Below are positions 1 to 8,816 of a DNA stretch of 39,954 bases, in pieces. Numbering within the stretch: position 1 is the first letter of the stretch; each line of letters starts with the position of its first letter. The notes under the pieces were generated by a model. The model did not search any database and was not told the origin of the DNA. It saw nothing but the letters and a program-made list of their open reading frames with translations. The position numbers were made by a program, and so were the translations under genes. Source of the stretch: an uncultured Clostridia bacterium (lineage in GTDB: Bacteria > Bacillota > Clostridia > Peptostreptococcales > Anaerovoracaceae); assembly GCA_934255435.1 (NCBI GenBank), contig CAKQNZ010000003.1:1-39954 (forward strand), written 5' to 3'.

Positions 1-18
1 AATCTCCATTTCATAAAA

Positions 19-47
19 CAGGAAATATCATATGCTGATATTTCCTG
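19..47 (-). terminator. Terminator of the two-component operon
   Basis: A perfect 12-bp inverted repeat (CAGGAAATATCA at 19-30, its complement at 36-47) with a 5-base loop lies just past the kinase stop codon. Read on the minus strand it is followed by TTTTATG, a short U tract, so it fits an intrinsic terminator of the minus-strand operon. Confidence 0.75.
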
Positions 48-54
48 AAGTCTG

Positions 55-1524
55 TTAATTGTTTTCTGCTGGTGTTTTATCGTTTTTGCTGCGGCCCTTT
101 TCGGAGCGTATATAAGGCAGGTCGAACCAGAATGTAGTTCCCTGTCCTACTGTACTGTCAACACCGAAGTCGCTTTTGTGCATAGTCAGTATTTCTTTGA
201 CGATGGAAAGTCCAAGTCCTGAACCTTCGGCAGCTCTCACCATGTTAGAGCTGGATTTGTAGTAACGCTCCCATACATGGCTGAGTTCACTTGGTGCGAT
301 GCCTATACCGTGATCTTCCACACGGCACAGCACAGTGCGTCCTCGCTTTTTCAGCGTGACAATGACTGTTTTGTCGTCACCGCAGAATTTCATGGCGTTG
401 GTGACGAGATTCGAGATGACCTGTTTGATCTTGTCCTCGTCTCCGCTTACAACGAATCTGCCGGGGCTGTTGAGCACGAAGTGGTAACCTTCAGTCTCCT
501 CCATAAGCCTGTATGTGTTGAGGATACTGTTGGCTGCGTCAGTTATGTTGAAAGTGCCCGGTTTTAGAGTCATCTTGCCGGACTGCATCCTGGATATCGT
601 GAGCAGGTCGCCTACGAGAGTGTTCAGTCTGTCAGCCTCCTCGATTATGACATTCAGGTGAGCTTCTCTCTTTTCAGGGTTGTTTCCGGATATATCCTTT
701 ATCATTTCGGCATATGACTTTATCATCGTCAGCGGCGTCCTCAGATCATGGGACACGTTTGCAATTAGATCCTTCTGCATCATATCGGATTTTTCAAGCT
801 CTATTGATGCTCTGGTGAGGGTGTCTGCCAGATTGTTTATCTCTGTATAGTGCCCGCCTTTGAATACTATGCCGTATTCGCCTCCTGCAAGGCGTTCGGC
901 TGAGTTCGCTATCTTGCGTATTGGACGTGTGATCCTGATGGACAGATAAAAAGATATCAGGCATGCCAGTACCAGTGATATGAAGGTGACATAGACAAGC
1001 TGGTTCGTGAGTATCTGCACTGTGGAGGATACAGGCCACAGCGGCGAGAACACATAAACGATCATAGGCGTTTTGTTTTTGCCTGTGAGTATGATGCCGC
1101 ATGCCAGTGTCATCTTGGAGTCATCCTGACCTTTGATGCGCAGCGTGACATATGTTTTCTGTTCACTGAAAAGTCTCTGATTGACAGTGTTTATCTGCTC
1201 TGAATAGTACCTTGAGCTGGTATTGTCTCCCGACGGCTTGAAATATGTCATGTCGCCGTCAAATGAGGACACATATATGTATATATCGTTGGAATCAGAT
1301 ATACGCTCAGTTTTCTTGATGAAGTTCTTGTAGTTGTATGACATATATGACGTCTTTATGTTGTTCACGACTTTTTCGGTTTGCGATATCTTCATGACTT
1401 CATAAAAATTGTTCAGGAAAAAAACCTGCAGGAACCACAGCACGATCATCAGAAATGCTGTGAACAGGATAAAATACAGCCATGTTTTGAATTTTATGCT
1501 TCTGTAGTCTATCCTAAGCTTCAA
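55..1524 (-). CDS. Membrane sensor histidine kinase
   Basis: Sensor kinase that would autophosphorylate and pass phosphate to the response regulator encoded just upstream. It has 489 residues: one N-terminal helix (about 15-37), an extracytoplasmic sensing region (about 38-165), a second helix (about 170-195), HAMP (about 196-247), and a HisKA domain with the phospho-acceptor in SHDLRTPL (His259). The ATPase domain shows NLVTNAMKF (N box), DHGIGI (G1) and GSGLGLSIV (G2), so all catalytic motifs are present. The best start is a TTG inside the last codons of the regulator gene, an 11-base overlap implying translational coupling. The roughly 130-residue sensor region has no fold I recognise, so the stimulus is unknown. 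The general layout resembles PhoR- and VanS-like kinases. Confidence 0.93.
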   Translation of the reverse strand: MKLRIDYRSIKFKTWLYFILFTAFLMIVLWFLQVFFLNNFYEVMKISQTEKVVNNIKTSYMSYNYKNFIKKTERISDSNDIYIYVSSFDGDMTYFKPSGDNTSSRYYSEQINTVNQRLFSEQKTYVTLRIKGQDDSKMTLACGIILTGKNKTPMIVYVFSPLWPVSSTVQILTNQLVYVTFISLVLACLISFYLSIRITRPIRKIANSAERLAGGEYGIVFKGGHYTEINNLADTLTRASIELEKSDMMQKDLIANVSHDLRTPLTMIKSYAEMIKDISGNNPEKREAHLNVIIEEADRLNTLVGDLLTISRMQSGKMTLKPGTFNITDAANSILNTYRLMEETEGYHFVLNSPGRFVVSGDEDKIKQVISNLVTNAMKFCGDDKTVIVTLKKRGRTVLCRVEDHGIGIAPSELSHVWERYYKSSSNMVRAAEGSGLGLSIVKEILTMHKSDFGVDSTVGQGTTFWFDLPYIRSEKGRSKNDKTPAENN

Positions 1525-2185
1525 ATTTATAACCTACCCCTCTTAATGTGACTATGTAGTCTCTGTATTTGCCGAGATTGTTACGCAGGTTCTTGATATG
1601 GGTGTCTATGGTTCTGTCGTCTCCGAAGAAGTCGTATCCCCATATATCAGAGAGCAGTTTGTCTCTGGAAAGTGCGATATTTTTGTTTTCGACAAGATAG
1701 AAAAGCAGATCGTACTCCTTTGGTGTGAGGTCAATCTTTTTGCCGTCGACGGAAACAGTCCTTGCAGGTATATTTATCTCAAGACCGTCGAATTTCATTA
1801 TCCTTTCGGCAGGTTTCTCACTGCTGCTGTTTCTCGCCAGCACTGCATTGACTCTGGCCATGAGCTCCTTGGGACTGAAAGGCTTGACAACGTAGTCGTC
1901 TATACCAAGTTCAAAACCGAAGAGCTTGTCGTACTCCTCGCTCCTTGCGGAAAGCATTATGATAGGAATGTTCTTGATCTTTCTGATCTCCTTGCATGCG
2001 GAGAATCCGTCGAGTCTGGGCATCATTATATCCATTATGATAAGGTCAAAATCATTGAGCTTGCACAAGCCTACAGCAGTCATGCCATCAGCTGCCTCTG
2101 TTATCTCATGCCCGTTGAATTCCGAGTATTCACGAATGACCTCTCTTATTTTCTGTTCATCATCTGCTACCAGTATTTTAGCCAT
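1514..2185 (-). CDS. OmpR/PhoB-family response regulator
   Basis: DNA-binding response regulator of 223 residues. The receiver domain (1-120) has the acidic pair DDE at 8-10, the phospho-acceptor Asp52 in IMDIMMP, and the conserved Lys in VVKPFSP. The winged-helix effector domain (about 125-221) ends with the typical LRGVGYKFE. The start is an ATG with GGAGG seven bases upstream. It is the first gene of a two-gene operon with the histidine kinase, and its promoter appears to lie in the divergent region 2258-2306. Targets cannot be inferred from this window. Length and motifs are normal for the family. Confidence 0.95.
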   Translation of the reverse strand: MAKILVADDEQKIREVIREYSEFNGHEITEAADGMTAVGLCKLNDFDLIIMDIMMPRLDGFSACKEIRKIKNIPIIMLSARSEEYDKLFGFELGIDDYVVKPFSPKELMARVNAVLARNSSSEKPAERIMKFDGLEINIPARTVSVDGKKIDLTPKEYDLLFYLVENKNIALSRDKLLSDIWGYDFFGDDRTIDTHIKNLRNNLGKYRDYIVTLRGVGYKFEA

Positions 2186-2257
2186 GGTAGATCCTCCTTT
2201 CTGTATCGTAACTAAAGAATAAAATTTTATTGTGTTCTGTTTGTGAAGGTTATGTAA

Positions 2258-2306
2258 TGATTATACCACAATTTGTTGGCTTGCAGTGGGTTTTATGGTA
2301 TAATCA
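2258..2306. promoter_or_regulatory. Divergent promoters with mirror-image -10 elements
   Basis: Two copies of TGGTATAATCA lie as a perfect 11-bp inverted repeat (complement at 2258-2268, direct at 2296-2306). Each is an extended -10 element (TGnTATAAT). The plus-strand copy has TTGGCT at 2276-2281 with 17-bp spacing and would drive the yacL-ispDF-proS operon. The minus-strand copy points at the response regulator but has no good -35. The promoters are close enough to compete for polymerase. Confidence 0.7.
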
Positions 2307-2312
2307 CTGTAA

Positions 2313-2348
2313 ATACGATTTCCGGCGTACAATGCCAGGAAATCGTAT
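2313..2348 (+). promoter_or_regulatory. 5'-end stem-loop in the yacL leader
   Basis: ATACGATTTCC (2313-2323) pairs with GGAAATCGTAT (2338-2348), extended by GGC/GCC inside. The predicted transcription start (about 2311) puts this hairpin at the very 5' end of the mRNA. That position suits a transcript-stabilising structure better than a terminator, because only ATTTT follows. Confidence 0.5.
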
Positions 2349-2379
2349 ATTTTAAACTGGAAAGGAGGTGGCGGAGCAT

Positions 2380-3495
2380 ATGTTCAAAACACTTATAAGG
2401 ACTGTTTTCACTATTGCAGGAACTATAGTCGGATACGGCATATATTCGATAGTAAAATATATACTGACTGCAGCAGGATACGGGCGCTGGGTCGATTTTT
2501 CTGGCATACAGGATGCATGCCTGTCTGTCTTATTCGCACTTATTTTTGGATTAATATTTTTCAGACTGACACCTGCGCTCAAGAAACAGGGCAGCAGGAT
2601 GGCGAACAACATCGAGTCTGATCTTCAGAAGATGTCCGTCAATGAACTGGTGATGGGGACTATAGGACTTATAGCAGGGCTTATAGTAGCATTCCTCATA
2701 AGCCAGATATACGTCGGTATCAAGATACCTTATCTCGATGTTATACTCAATATCGTAACATACATAATTCTGGGATACATAGGTATAGTAGTGGCCACCC
2801 GCAAGGGCAAGGACATCAGGTCGGCATGGGTCACATCAAGAAAGTCGTTTTCTCCGGGAGGCAGGAACAAGCAGAAGTCAGAAGCTACGCCGAAGATATT
2901 CGACACCAGCGTCATCATAGACGGCAGGATCGCAGACATAATGAAGACCGGGTTTATAGAAGGTCCTGTAGTTATACCGGAGTTCGTACTGGTGGAGCTG
3001 AGACACATAGCTGATTCATCGGATGCACTCAAGAGGAACAGAGGACGAAGAGGTCTTGACATACTCAACAAGATACAGAGCGAATACGGCATAGAGATAT
3101 ACAATACTGAGGCTGAAAAGTCCCTTGACGAGATCCCTGAGGTGGACGTCAAGCTGCTGAAGCTCGCACAGATAATGAACGGCAAAGTCGTCACAAACGA
3201 CTTCAATCTCAACAAGGTCGCCGGCATCAAGGGAGTCGATGTACTAAACATCAACGAACTTGCCAATACGTTGAAGCCTGTCGTACTGCCGGGTGAGGAG
3301 ATGATGCTTACTCTTGTCAAAGAAGGCAAGGAAAACAACCAGGCTGTGGCATACCTCGACGACGGCACGATGATCGTCGTGGAGGATGGCAAGCGATTCA
3401 TAGGTCAGACGATAAAAGTCATAGTCACAAGTGTTCTGCAGACGTCGGCAGGCAGGATGATCTTTGCCAGAACGGCAGGAGCAGGACGCAGATAA
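2380..3495 (+). CDS. PIN/TRAM-domain membrane protein (YacL-like)
   Basis: Membrane-anchored protein of 371 residues, like Bacillus YacL. The N-terminal third has about four hydrophobic helices (about 5-25, 40-60, 85-105, 110-130). It is followed by a PIN nuclease-like domain from FDTSVIIDGRI, with further acidic residues in PEFVLVELRHIAD and VVTNDFNLN, and a C-terminal TRAM domain (about 310-370), a putative RNA-binding fold. The acidic PIN residues look intact, so RNase activity is possible but unproven in this family. The ATG at 2380 is chosen because AAGGAGG (2362-2368) serves it; a GTG at 2368 overlaps that site. In Firmicutes this gene typically precedes ispD, as here. Confidence 0.88.
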   Translation: MFKTLIRTVFTIAGTIVGYGIYSIVKYILTAAGYGRWVDFSGIQDACLSVLFALIFGLIFFRLTPALKKQGSRMANNIESDLQKMSVNELVMGTIGLIAGLIVAFLISQIYVGIKIPYLDVILNIVTYIILGYIGIVVATRKGKDIRSAWVTSRKSFSPGGRNKQKSEATPKIFDTSVIIDGRIADIMKTGFIEGPVVIPEFVLVELRHIADSSDALKRNRGRRGLDILNKIQSEYGIEIYNTEAEKSLDEIPEVDVKLLKLAQIMNGKVVTNDFNLNKVAGIKGVDVLNINELANTLKPVVLPGEEMMLTLVKEGKENNQAVAYLDDGTMIVVEDGKRFIGQTIKVIVTSVLQTSAGRMIFARTAGAGRR

Positions 3496-3505
3496 GGAGC
3501 ATCAT

Positions 3506-4651
3506 ATGTATCCAGCAGGAAATACAGCTGTCATAATAGCAGCAGGCGGCAGAGGCAGACGTTTCGGGTCTGATATTCCCAAGCAGTATCTCAGCATCGG
3601 AGGGGAGCCGGTGATACTCAGGACACTGAGAGCTTTTCAGGAGGCTGACGGGATAGATCATATTTTCATATCAGCTGACAGTGAACATACAGGGTACTGC
3701 AGGAAGCTTGCAGCAGACAGCGGCATATCCAAGGTCAGAGATGTAGTCTGCGGAGGTGCAGAACGTCAGGATTCTGTTTACTGTTCGCTTGTCAGGATAA
3801 AGCAGCTGTGTCCTGAAGTATCATGTGTACTGGTGCATGATGCGGCACGTCCTTTCGTGACAGGCAGGGTCATAGCAGATGTCACAGAGGCCGCCGCAGA
3901 AAGCGGTGCTGCCATAGCATGCGTAGCGATGAAGGACAGCCTCAGAGAAACTGACGGCACAACAAGCCGCAGCGTGGACAGGAACTGTTTCCGCTCAGTC
4001 CAGACTCCGCAGGGCTTTGATATGGAGCTTTTGACAAGAGCCTATGACAAGGCCAGGGAAGACGGATGGCAGGGTACTGACGACGCTTCGCTGGTGGAAC
4101 GTCTGGGACATGAGATAACGCTGGTGGATGGAGACTACAGCAACATAAAAATAACTACGAAAGAGGATCTGCCTATGGAATACAGAACAGGAACAGGATT
4201 TGACGTGCACAGGCTGACTGAGGGCAGGAAGCTGATACTGGGAGGAGTGGACATACCTCATGAAAAGGGTCTTGACGGTCATTCAGATGCGGATGTGCTG
4301 GTGCATGCAGTCATGGATGCTCTGCTGGGAGCAGCCGGTATGGGTGATATAGGTCTGCATTTTCCTGATACAGATGACAGATACAAAGGGATGTCCAGCA
4401 TGAAGCTTCTTGAAGAAGTCAATAATATCCTCAAAGAGAACTTTTTCACCATAGGCAACATAGACGTGACACTGATAGCACAGAGACCTAAGATACGTCC
4501 ATATGTGCAGCAGATGAGGATAAATATCGCAGAAACGCTGGGCATAGACGTCAGTCGTGTCAATATCAAGGGCACGACCACCGAAAAACTCGGCTTCACA
4601 GGAAGAGAAGAAGGCATAGCGGCTGAAGCTGTATGCAGTATATACAGATAA
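3506..4651 (+). CDS. ispDF: Bifunctional IspD-IspF (MEP pathway)
   Basis: One 381-residue protein carrying two enzymes of the non-mevalonate isoprenoid pathway. Residues 1 to about 225 are IspD (2-C-methyl-D-erythritol 4-phosphate cytidylyltransferase), with the nucleotide-binding stretch GGRGRRFGSDIPKQYL and HDAARPFV. From about residue 230 it is IspF (2,4-cyclodiphosphate synthase), with the metal ligands in GTGFDVHRL, GHSDADVLVHAVMDALLGA and HFPDTD. The ATG at 3506 is used because AAGGAG lies seven bases upstream, just past the yacL stop. The domains join in one frame without a linker stop. Fused IspDF is best known from alpha- and epsilon-proteobacteria, while many Firmicutes have two adjacent genes. 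IspE, which acts between the two steps, is not in the window. Confidence 0.95.
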   Translation: MYPAGNTAVIIAAGGRGRRFGSDIPKQYLSIGGEPVILRTLRAFQEADGIDHIFISADSEHTGYCRKLAADSGISKVRDVVCGGAERQDSVYCSLVRIKQLCPEVSCVLVHDAARPFVTGRVIADVTEAAAESGAAIACVAMKDSLRETDGTTSRSVDRNCFRSVQTPQGFDMELLTRAYDKAREDGWQGTDDASLVERLGHEITLVDGDYSNIKITTKEDLPMEYRTGTGFDVHRLTEGRKLILGGVDIPHEKGLDGHSDADVLVHAVMDALLGAAGMGDIGLHFPDTDDRYKGMSSMKLLEEVNNILKENFFTIGNIDVTLIAQRPKIRPYVQQMRINIAETLGIDVSRVNIKGTTTEKLGFTGREEGIAAEAVCSIYR

Positions 4652-4671
4652 CGACAAGGAGAAGAACAAAG

Positions 4672-6402
4672 ATGAAATTATCCAGGATGCATTTAAAAAC
4701 ACTCAGAGAAGTACCTAATGAAGCGGAGATCCCCAGCCATATACTTCTGCTGAGAGCAGGTATGATCAGAAAGCTCGTTTCAGGAGTCTATGGCTTCATG
4801 CCTATGGGCTGGCGCTCCATCAGAAAGATAGAGAATATCATCAGAGAAGAAATGGATGCCAAGGGCGGTCAGGAGATCCATATGTCGGCGATACAGCCTG
4901 CAGAGCTGTGGGAGGAATCAGGCAGATGGTACGCATACGGACCTGAACTCTGGAGACTCAAGGACAGGAACGGCAGAGAGTTCTGTCTCGGACCTACTCA
5001 CGAGGAGATCTTCACGGACATAGTCAGGAATGATATCAACTCCTACAGACAGCTCCCGACAAACCTTTACCAGATACAGACAAAGTACAGAGACGAGGCA
5101 AGACCGAGATTCGGACTCATGAGGAGCAGGGAGTTCATCATGAAGGATGCATATTCCTTCGACCGTGACTATGAAGGCCTGGACAAGAGCTATCAGGATA
5201 TGTACGATGCATATGACCGTATATTCACAAGATGCGGACTTGTGTTCAGACCGGTAGAGGCCGACACAGGAGCTATCGGAGGAAGCAATTCCCATGAGTT
5301 CACAGCTATATCCGAAGTCGGCGAGAGCGAGATCGCATACTGCGAGAAATGCAATATGGCAGCGACAGTAGAAAGAGCTGAATGTACAGATGCCAAGGCG
5401 CAGGACGACGTGGAGATGCTGCCTCTCGAAGAAGTGCACACACCTGGCACCAAGACTATCGAAGACGTAGCGTCATTCCTTTCCCTCGACAAAAAAGAGA
5501 CAATGAAAGCGCTGCTTTTCGTGACATATGACAATGACGGAGAAGAAAACGGTTATGTGGCAGCTTTCGTAAGAGGCGACAGAGAGCTGAACATGACTAA
5601 GCTTGTCAATGCTCTCGGTATACCTGAGCACGCCATAGAGTTTGCAGATGAAGAAAATATGAGTGCTGCAACAGGCTGCGTGGGCGGATTCACAGGACCT
5701 ACGAAGCTCCATGACTGCACGATAGTCGTTGACAGCGAACTTCCGGGACTGAAAAATCTCTGTGCCGGAGCATGCAGGGAAGACTACCATCTCAAAAATG
5801 TCAACTATGGCAGAGACTACAAAGGCGATATCATCACAGATATCAAGAACCTGGCAGAAGGCGATCCGTGTCCGGTATGCGGAGCACCTGTAAAGCATGC
5901 CCGTGGTATCGAAGTGGGACAGGTCTTCAAGCTGGGAACCAAATACAGCGAGTCGATGGGAGCTGTCTACAAGGACGAAAACATGAAGGATCATCCTATC
6001 GTGATGGGATGTTACGGCATAGGCGTTACAAGGACGCTTGCTGCTGTCGTTGAACAGCACCATGATGAGAACGGTATCATATGGCCTGTGGCGATAGCGC
6101 CTTACCATGTGATAATAACTGTAATGAAGCCTGATGACGAAGTACAGTCAGCCATGGCAGAGGATATATACAGCAAACTGACTGCAGCGGGAGCAGAAGT
6201 GCTGCTTGACGACAGGAAAGAGCGTCCGGGCGTCAAGTTCAAGGATGCGGACCTTCTGGGCATACCGGTAAGGATCACAGTAGGCAGAGGTGCAGCAGAC
6301 GGCATCATAGAATACAAGCTCAGACGTGATGCAGACAAAGTCGAGCTTACAGCAGAAGAGGGTATCAGCAGAGCACTGGAGCTGATCTCAGAAGAAAAAT
6401 AA
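4672..6402 (+). CDS. proS: Prolyl-tRNA synthetase
   Basis: Charges tRNA-Pro with proline in the cytosol. The 576-residue length fits the bacterial-type ProRS with an editing insertion: class II catalytic motifs in the N-terminal 200 residues (for example GPTHEEIFTDIVRN and the RPRFGLMRSREFIMKDAYSF region), an INS/YbaK-like editing domain (about 220-400), then the rest of the catalytic core (GIGVTRTLAAVVEQH) and a C-terminal anticodon-binding domain. The ATG at 4672 follows AAGGAG by about ten bases and lies 20 bases after the ispDF stop, so the genes are co-transcribed. I see no T-box in front of it. Confidence 0.97.
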   Translation: MKLSRMHLKTLREVPNEAEIPSHILLLRAGMIRKLVSGVYGFMPMGWRSIRKIENIIREEMDAKGGQEIHMSAIQPAELWEESGRWYAYGPELWRLKDRNGREFCLGPTHEEIFTDIVRNDINSYRQLPTNLYQIQTKYRDEARPRFGLMRSREFIMKDAYSFDRDYEGLDKSYQDMYDAYDRIFTRCGLVFRPVEADTGAIGGSNSHEFTAISEVGESEIAYCEKCNMAATVERAECTDAKAQDDVEMLPLEEVHTPGTKTIEDVASFLSLDKKETMKALLFVTYDNDGEENGYVAAFVRGDRELNMTKLVNALGIPEHAIEFADEENMSAATGCVGGFTGPTKLHDCTIVVDSELPGLKNLCAGACREDYHLKNVNYGRDYKGDIITDIKNLAEGDPCPVCGAPVKHARGIEVGQVFKLGTKYSESMGAVYKDENMKDHPIVMGCYGIGVTRTLAAVVEQHHDENGIIWPVAIAPYHVIITVMKPDDEVQSAMAEDIYSKLTAAGAEVLLDDRKERPGVKFKDADLLGIPVRITVGRGAADGIIEYKLRRDADKVELTAEEGISRALELISEEK

Positions 6403-6430
6403 TACGGATGCCAGTGCAGATAAGGATTAT

Positions 6431-7030
6431 ATGGGTACGGCAGACAAAAAAACAAAACGTGATAAACATAAGGCATCAGTCTATCTGAGCCTGTTCTGGG
6501 AATTCTTCAAAGTAGGGATTTTCACGATAGGCGGCGGCATGGCGATGATACCCCAGCTGCAGCAGGTGGCAGTGAACGATAAGAAATGGCTCACTGAGGA
6601 TGAGATGATAGACTGCATAGCCGTCAGTCAGTCTCTTCCCGGAGTCATAGCTATAAACAGTGCTACATTCATCGGCAGGAAGAAGGGCGGTATCCGGGGT
6701 GCCTTGTCAGCTACGCTGGGAGTAGTGATGCCGTCGTTCATCATAATACTGCTGGCAGTGACCGTGCTTGGATTCATAGGCGACAACAGATATGTGGCAG
6801 GTGCTTTCACAGGTATAAAGGCAGCTGTGTGCGGGCTCATACTGGTGACTGTGGTCAGGCTTGGCAGACAGATACTCAAAGGTCCTTTCCAGTGGATCGT
6901 GGCGGTATGTGCTTTTGCAGCTATAGCTATATTCAGCGTAAATGTCGTATGGGTGATCATTGCAGGAGGAGTGGCAGGCATCATATACAATGCCGTCAGA
7001 AAACCACCGGTCAGGGAGGCAGATGAATGA
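6431..7030 (+). CDS. Chromate transporter family, first half-size subunit
   Basis: Short-chain CHR-family membrane protein (199 residues, one CHR domain, about five to six helices). The signature is clear: FFKVGIFTIGGGMAMIPQ near the N-terminus and SLPGVIAINSATFIG followed by a GA..AT.GVVMPS stretch. Short-chain members work as pairs of opposite topology, and the second subunit follows with a 4-base overlap. Chromate or sulfate export is the family's named role, but in anaerobic Firmicutes the true substrate is usually untested. AAGGA lies about five bases before the start. Confidence 0.9.
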   Translation: MGTADKKTKRDKHKASVYLSLFWEFFKVGIFTIGGGMAMIPQLQQVAVNDKKWLTEDEMIDCIAVSQSLPGVIAINSATFIGRKKGGIRGALSATLGVVMPSFIIILLAVTVLGFIGDNRYVAGAFTGIKAAVCGLILVTVVRLGRQILKGPFQWIVAVCAFAAIAIFSVNVVWVIIAGGVAGIIYNAVRKPPVREADE

Positions 7031-7596
7031 TATACGTTAAACTGTTTGCTATATTTTTCAGGATAGGTCTCTTCAGTTTCGGAGGCGGTCTGGCGATGCT
7101 GCCGCTGATATTCCAGAGCGTTCAGGAATTCGGCGTCATGACATCTCAGGCTTTTTCAGATCTGGTGGCGCTTTCACAGGTGACTCCGGGACCGATGGCT
7201 GTCAATGCGGCGACATTCGTAGGATACAATTTCGGAGGTGTTCTCGGGTCAGCTATCGCAACGATAGGCGTCTGCCTGCCGTCATTCGTCATAATGATGA
7301 TAGTTTCCGGTGTACTGGATAAATTCCAAAACAGCAGGATAGTGGAAGGCTCATTTACGGGCATAAGACCTGTTACTGTAGGGCTCATAGGTTCAGCGGT
7401 ACTTTATGTCAGCGAGACAACGCTTGTGAACGGCAGCCTGATATCGACAGATCTTTTTACAAGCGGAGCACAGTATTTCAACTTCATCCCCATAGTCATC
7501 TTTGCAGTGACAATACTGCTGACAGGTGTGCTGAAGATGAAGCCGATAACAGTCATGATAATAATGGGGATAGCAGGAGCATTTATATGTGGATAG
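7027..7596 (+). CDS. Chromate transporter family, second half-size subunit
   Basis: Partner of the preceding gene (189 residues, one CHR domain). It shows [17 protein letters not shown] and [19 protein letters not shown], the more canonical version of the family motifs. The ATGA overlap with the first subunit indicates coupled translation and a heterodimer. Its last ten bases overlap the start of the NUDIX gene, so the three genes form a tight unit downstream of proS. Confidence 0.9.
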   Translation: MIYVKLFAIFFRIGLFSFGGGLAMLPLIFQSVQEFGVMTSQAFSDLVALSQVTPGPMAVNAATFVGYNFGGVLGSAIATIGVCLPSFVIMMIVSGVLDKFQNSRIVEGSFTGIRPVTVGLIGSAVLYVSETTLVNGSLISTDLFTSGAQYFNFIPIVIFAVTILLTGVLKMKPITVMIIMGIAGAFICG

Positions 7597-8045
7597 GCGG
7601 AGTGAGAGTGATCGTCCTCGATGATGAAGGAAAGATGCTGATGGTAAGACAGCATCACGAGGGACGTGATATATGGATGGTGCCGGGAGGCGGCATAGAA
7701 GACGGAGAAACGTCTGAAGCAGCTGCGGTACGTGAAGTCAGAGAAGAGACTGGTCTCGATGTAGAGATAGGAAGACTCATCTGGCATGTCGAAGAGGTCT
7801 CAGAAGAAAGAGGACAGCGGTTCGTGAATTTTTTCCTTGGAGAACTTAAAGGCGGAGATCTGGAGCTGGGTGAAGATCCTGAATTCGACGCCTACCACCA
7901 GGTGCTCAGAGAAGTCAGGTTCATGACGAGAGAAGAAATAGAAAAGATACAGGTGCTTTATCCCGAATATCTCAAGGATGAGTTCTGGAGATTCCTTGAA
8001 GAAGACTACAGCGGATACAATGCATTCAAGATAAGACAGAAATAA
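7587..8045 (+). CDS. NUDIX hydrolase
   Basis: Hydrolase of a nucleoside-diphosphate-linked compound (152 residues). The complete NUDIX box, GX5EX7REUXEEXGU, is visible from GGIEDGE through REVREETGL, so the metal-binding glutamates are intact. Substrate is not predictable: the family covers 8-oxo-dGTP, ADP-ribose, dinucleoside polyphosphates and others. The start ATG lies inside the end of the transporter gene, with GGAG seven bases upstream. Confidence 0.92.
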   Translation: MWIGGVRVIVLDDEGKMLMVRQHHEGRDIWMVPGGGIEDGETSEAAAVREVREETGLDVEIGRLIWHVEEVSEERGQRFVNFFLGELKGGDLELGEDPEFDAYHQVLREVRFMTREEIEKIQVLYPEYLKDEFWRFLEEDYSGYNAFKIRQK

Positions 8046-8072
8046 CATACATATCGACAGGAGGATTTTAAA

Positions 8073-8555
8073 ATGAAATATGTAAAGATCGAAATGGAAA
8101 ACGGCGATATCATGAGAGGTGAACTTTATCCTGAGATCGCACCTAAGACAGTTGAGAATTTCGTTAAACTTGTGGAGGAAGGTTTTTATGACGGTCTGAT
8201 ATTCCACAGAGTCATCCCGGGATTCATGATACAGGGTGGATGCCCTGATGGTACAGGTATGGGAGGTCCGGGACATACTATCATAGGAGAGTTCGCCATG
8301 AATGGTATCAAAAATGATCTGAAACACGAAAGAGGCGTACTTTCTATGGCAAGAGCTATGGATCCTGACTCAGCAGGTTCGCAGTTCTTCATCATGGTAG
8401 AAGATGCACCGCACCTGGACGGACAATATGCAGCATTCGGCAGGATCACAGAAGGCATGGAGGCAGCTGACAAGATCGTCAACCAGCCGAGAAACGCCAT
8501 GGACAAGCCTGATACTCCTCAGATCATGAAAAAAGTAACTATCGAAGAGGAGTAG
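8073..8555 (+). CDS. Cyclophilin-type peptidyl-prolyl isomerase
   Basis: Peptidyl-prolyl cis-trans isomerase (160 residues) that assists protein folding. Motifs include FHRVIPGFMIQGG with the catalytic Arg, SAGSQFFIM, and the substrate pocket stretch around HLDGQYAAFGRI. There is no signal peptide, so it is cytosolic. AGGAGG lies six bases before the ATG. It is the last gene of the run that starts at yacL; a GC-rich inverted repeat without a U tract follows its stop. Confidence 0.95.
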   Translation: MKYVKIEMENGDIMRGELYPEIAPKTVENFVKLVEEGFYDGLIFHRVIPGFMIQGGCPDGTGMGGPGHTIIGEFAMNGIKNDLKHERGVLSMARAMDPDSAGSQFFIMVEDAPHLDGQYAAFGRITEGMEAADKIVNQPRNAMDKPDTPQIMKKVTIEEE

Positions 8556-8680
8556 GATACTGCCGGTCTATCCGGTATCCGAAATCTGAAAATACCGACA
8601 TAAAGCACAGGATATTGACTTTTATCCGATGCAGTGTTATAAAAGATAAAGTGAATAACAGGAAAGGAGCAGCAGAAAGT

Positions 8681-8770
8681 ATGAGCAACCCTGACAGTTG
8701 TGACAGTAGAATGACCGGTGACGTGACATTCAGATATATACGGATACTGCTGCCGCATTATCCTGTATAG
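8681..8770 (+). CDS. Short leader-peptide ORF upstream of mgtE
   Basis: A 29-codon ORF starts at an ATG preceded by GGAAAGGAG (8661-8669). Its peptide begins MSNPDSCDSR and ends LLPHYPV. It ends 140 bases before mgtE. Its last codons form a hairpin (TATACGGATA 8737-8746 with TATCC 8759-8763 and GTATA 8765-8769), and codons 13-15 contain GTGACG (8718-8723), complementary to CGTCAC (8789-8794) in the 5' arm of the following terminator. This layout suits translation-dependent attenuation. Whether it is translated is inference; no homologue is recognised. Confidence 0.5.
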   Translation: MSNPDSCDSRMTGDVTFRYIRILLPHYPV

Positions 8771-8784
8771 TCTGACCATAAATG

Positions 8785-8816
8785 CCATCGTCACTCATTT
8801 CGGCGGTGGTTTTTTT
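8785..8816 (+). terminator. Attenuator-like terminator before mgtE
   Basis: CCATCGTC (8785-8792) pairs with GGCGGTGG (8802-8809), including G-U pairs, around a 9-base loop. Seven T residues follow at 8810-8816. It lies between the short leader ORF and mgtE, so it would have to be bypassed for mgtE expression. Confidence 0.65.
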
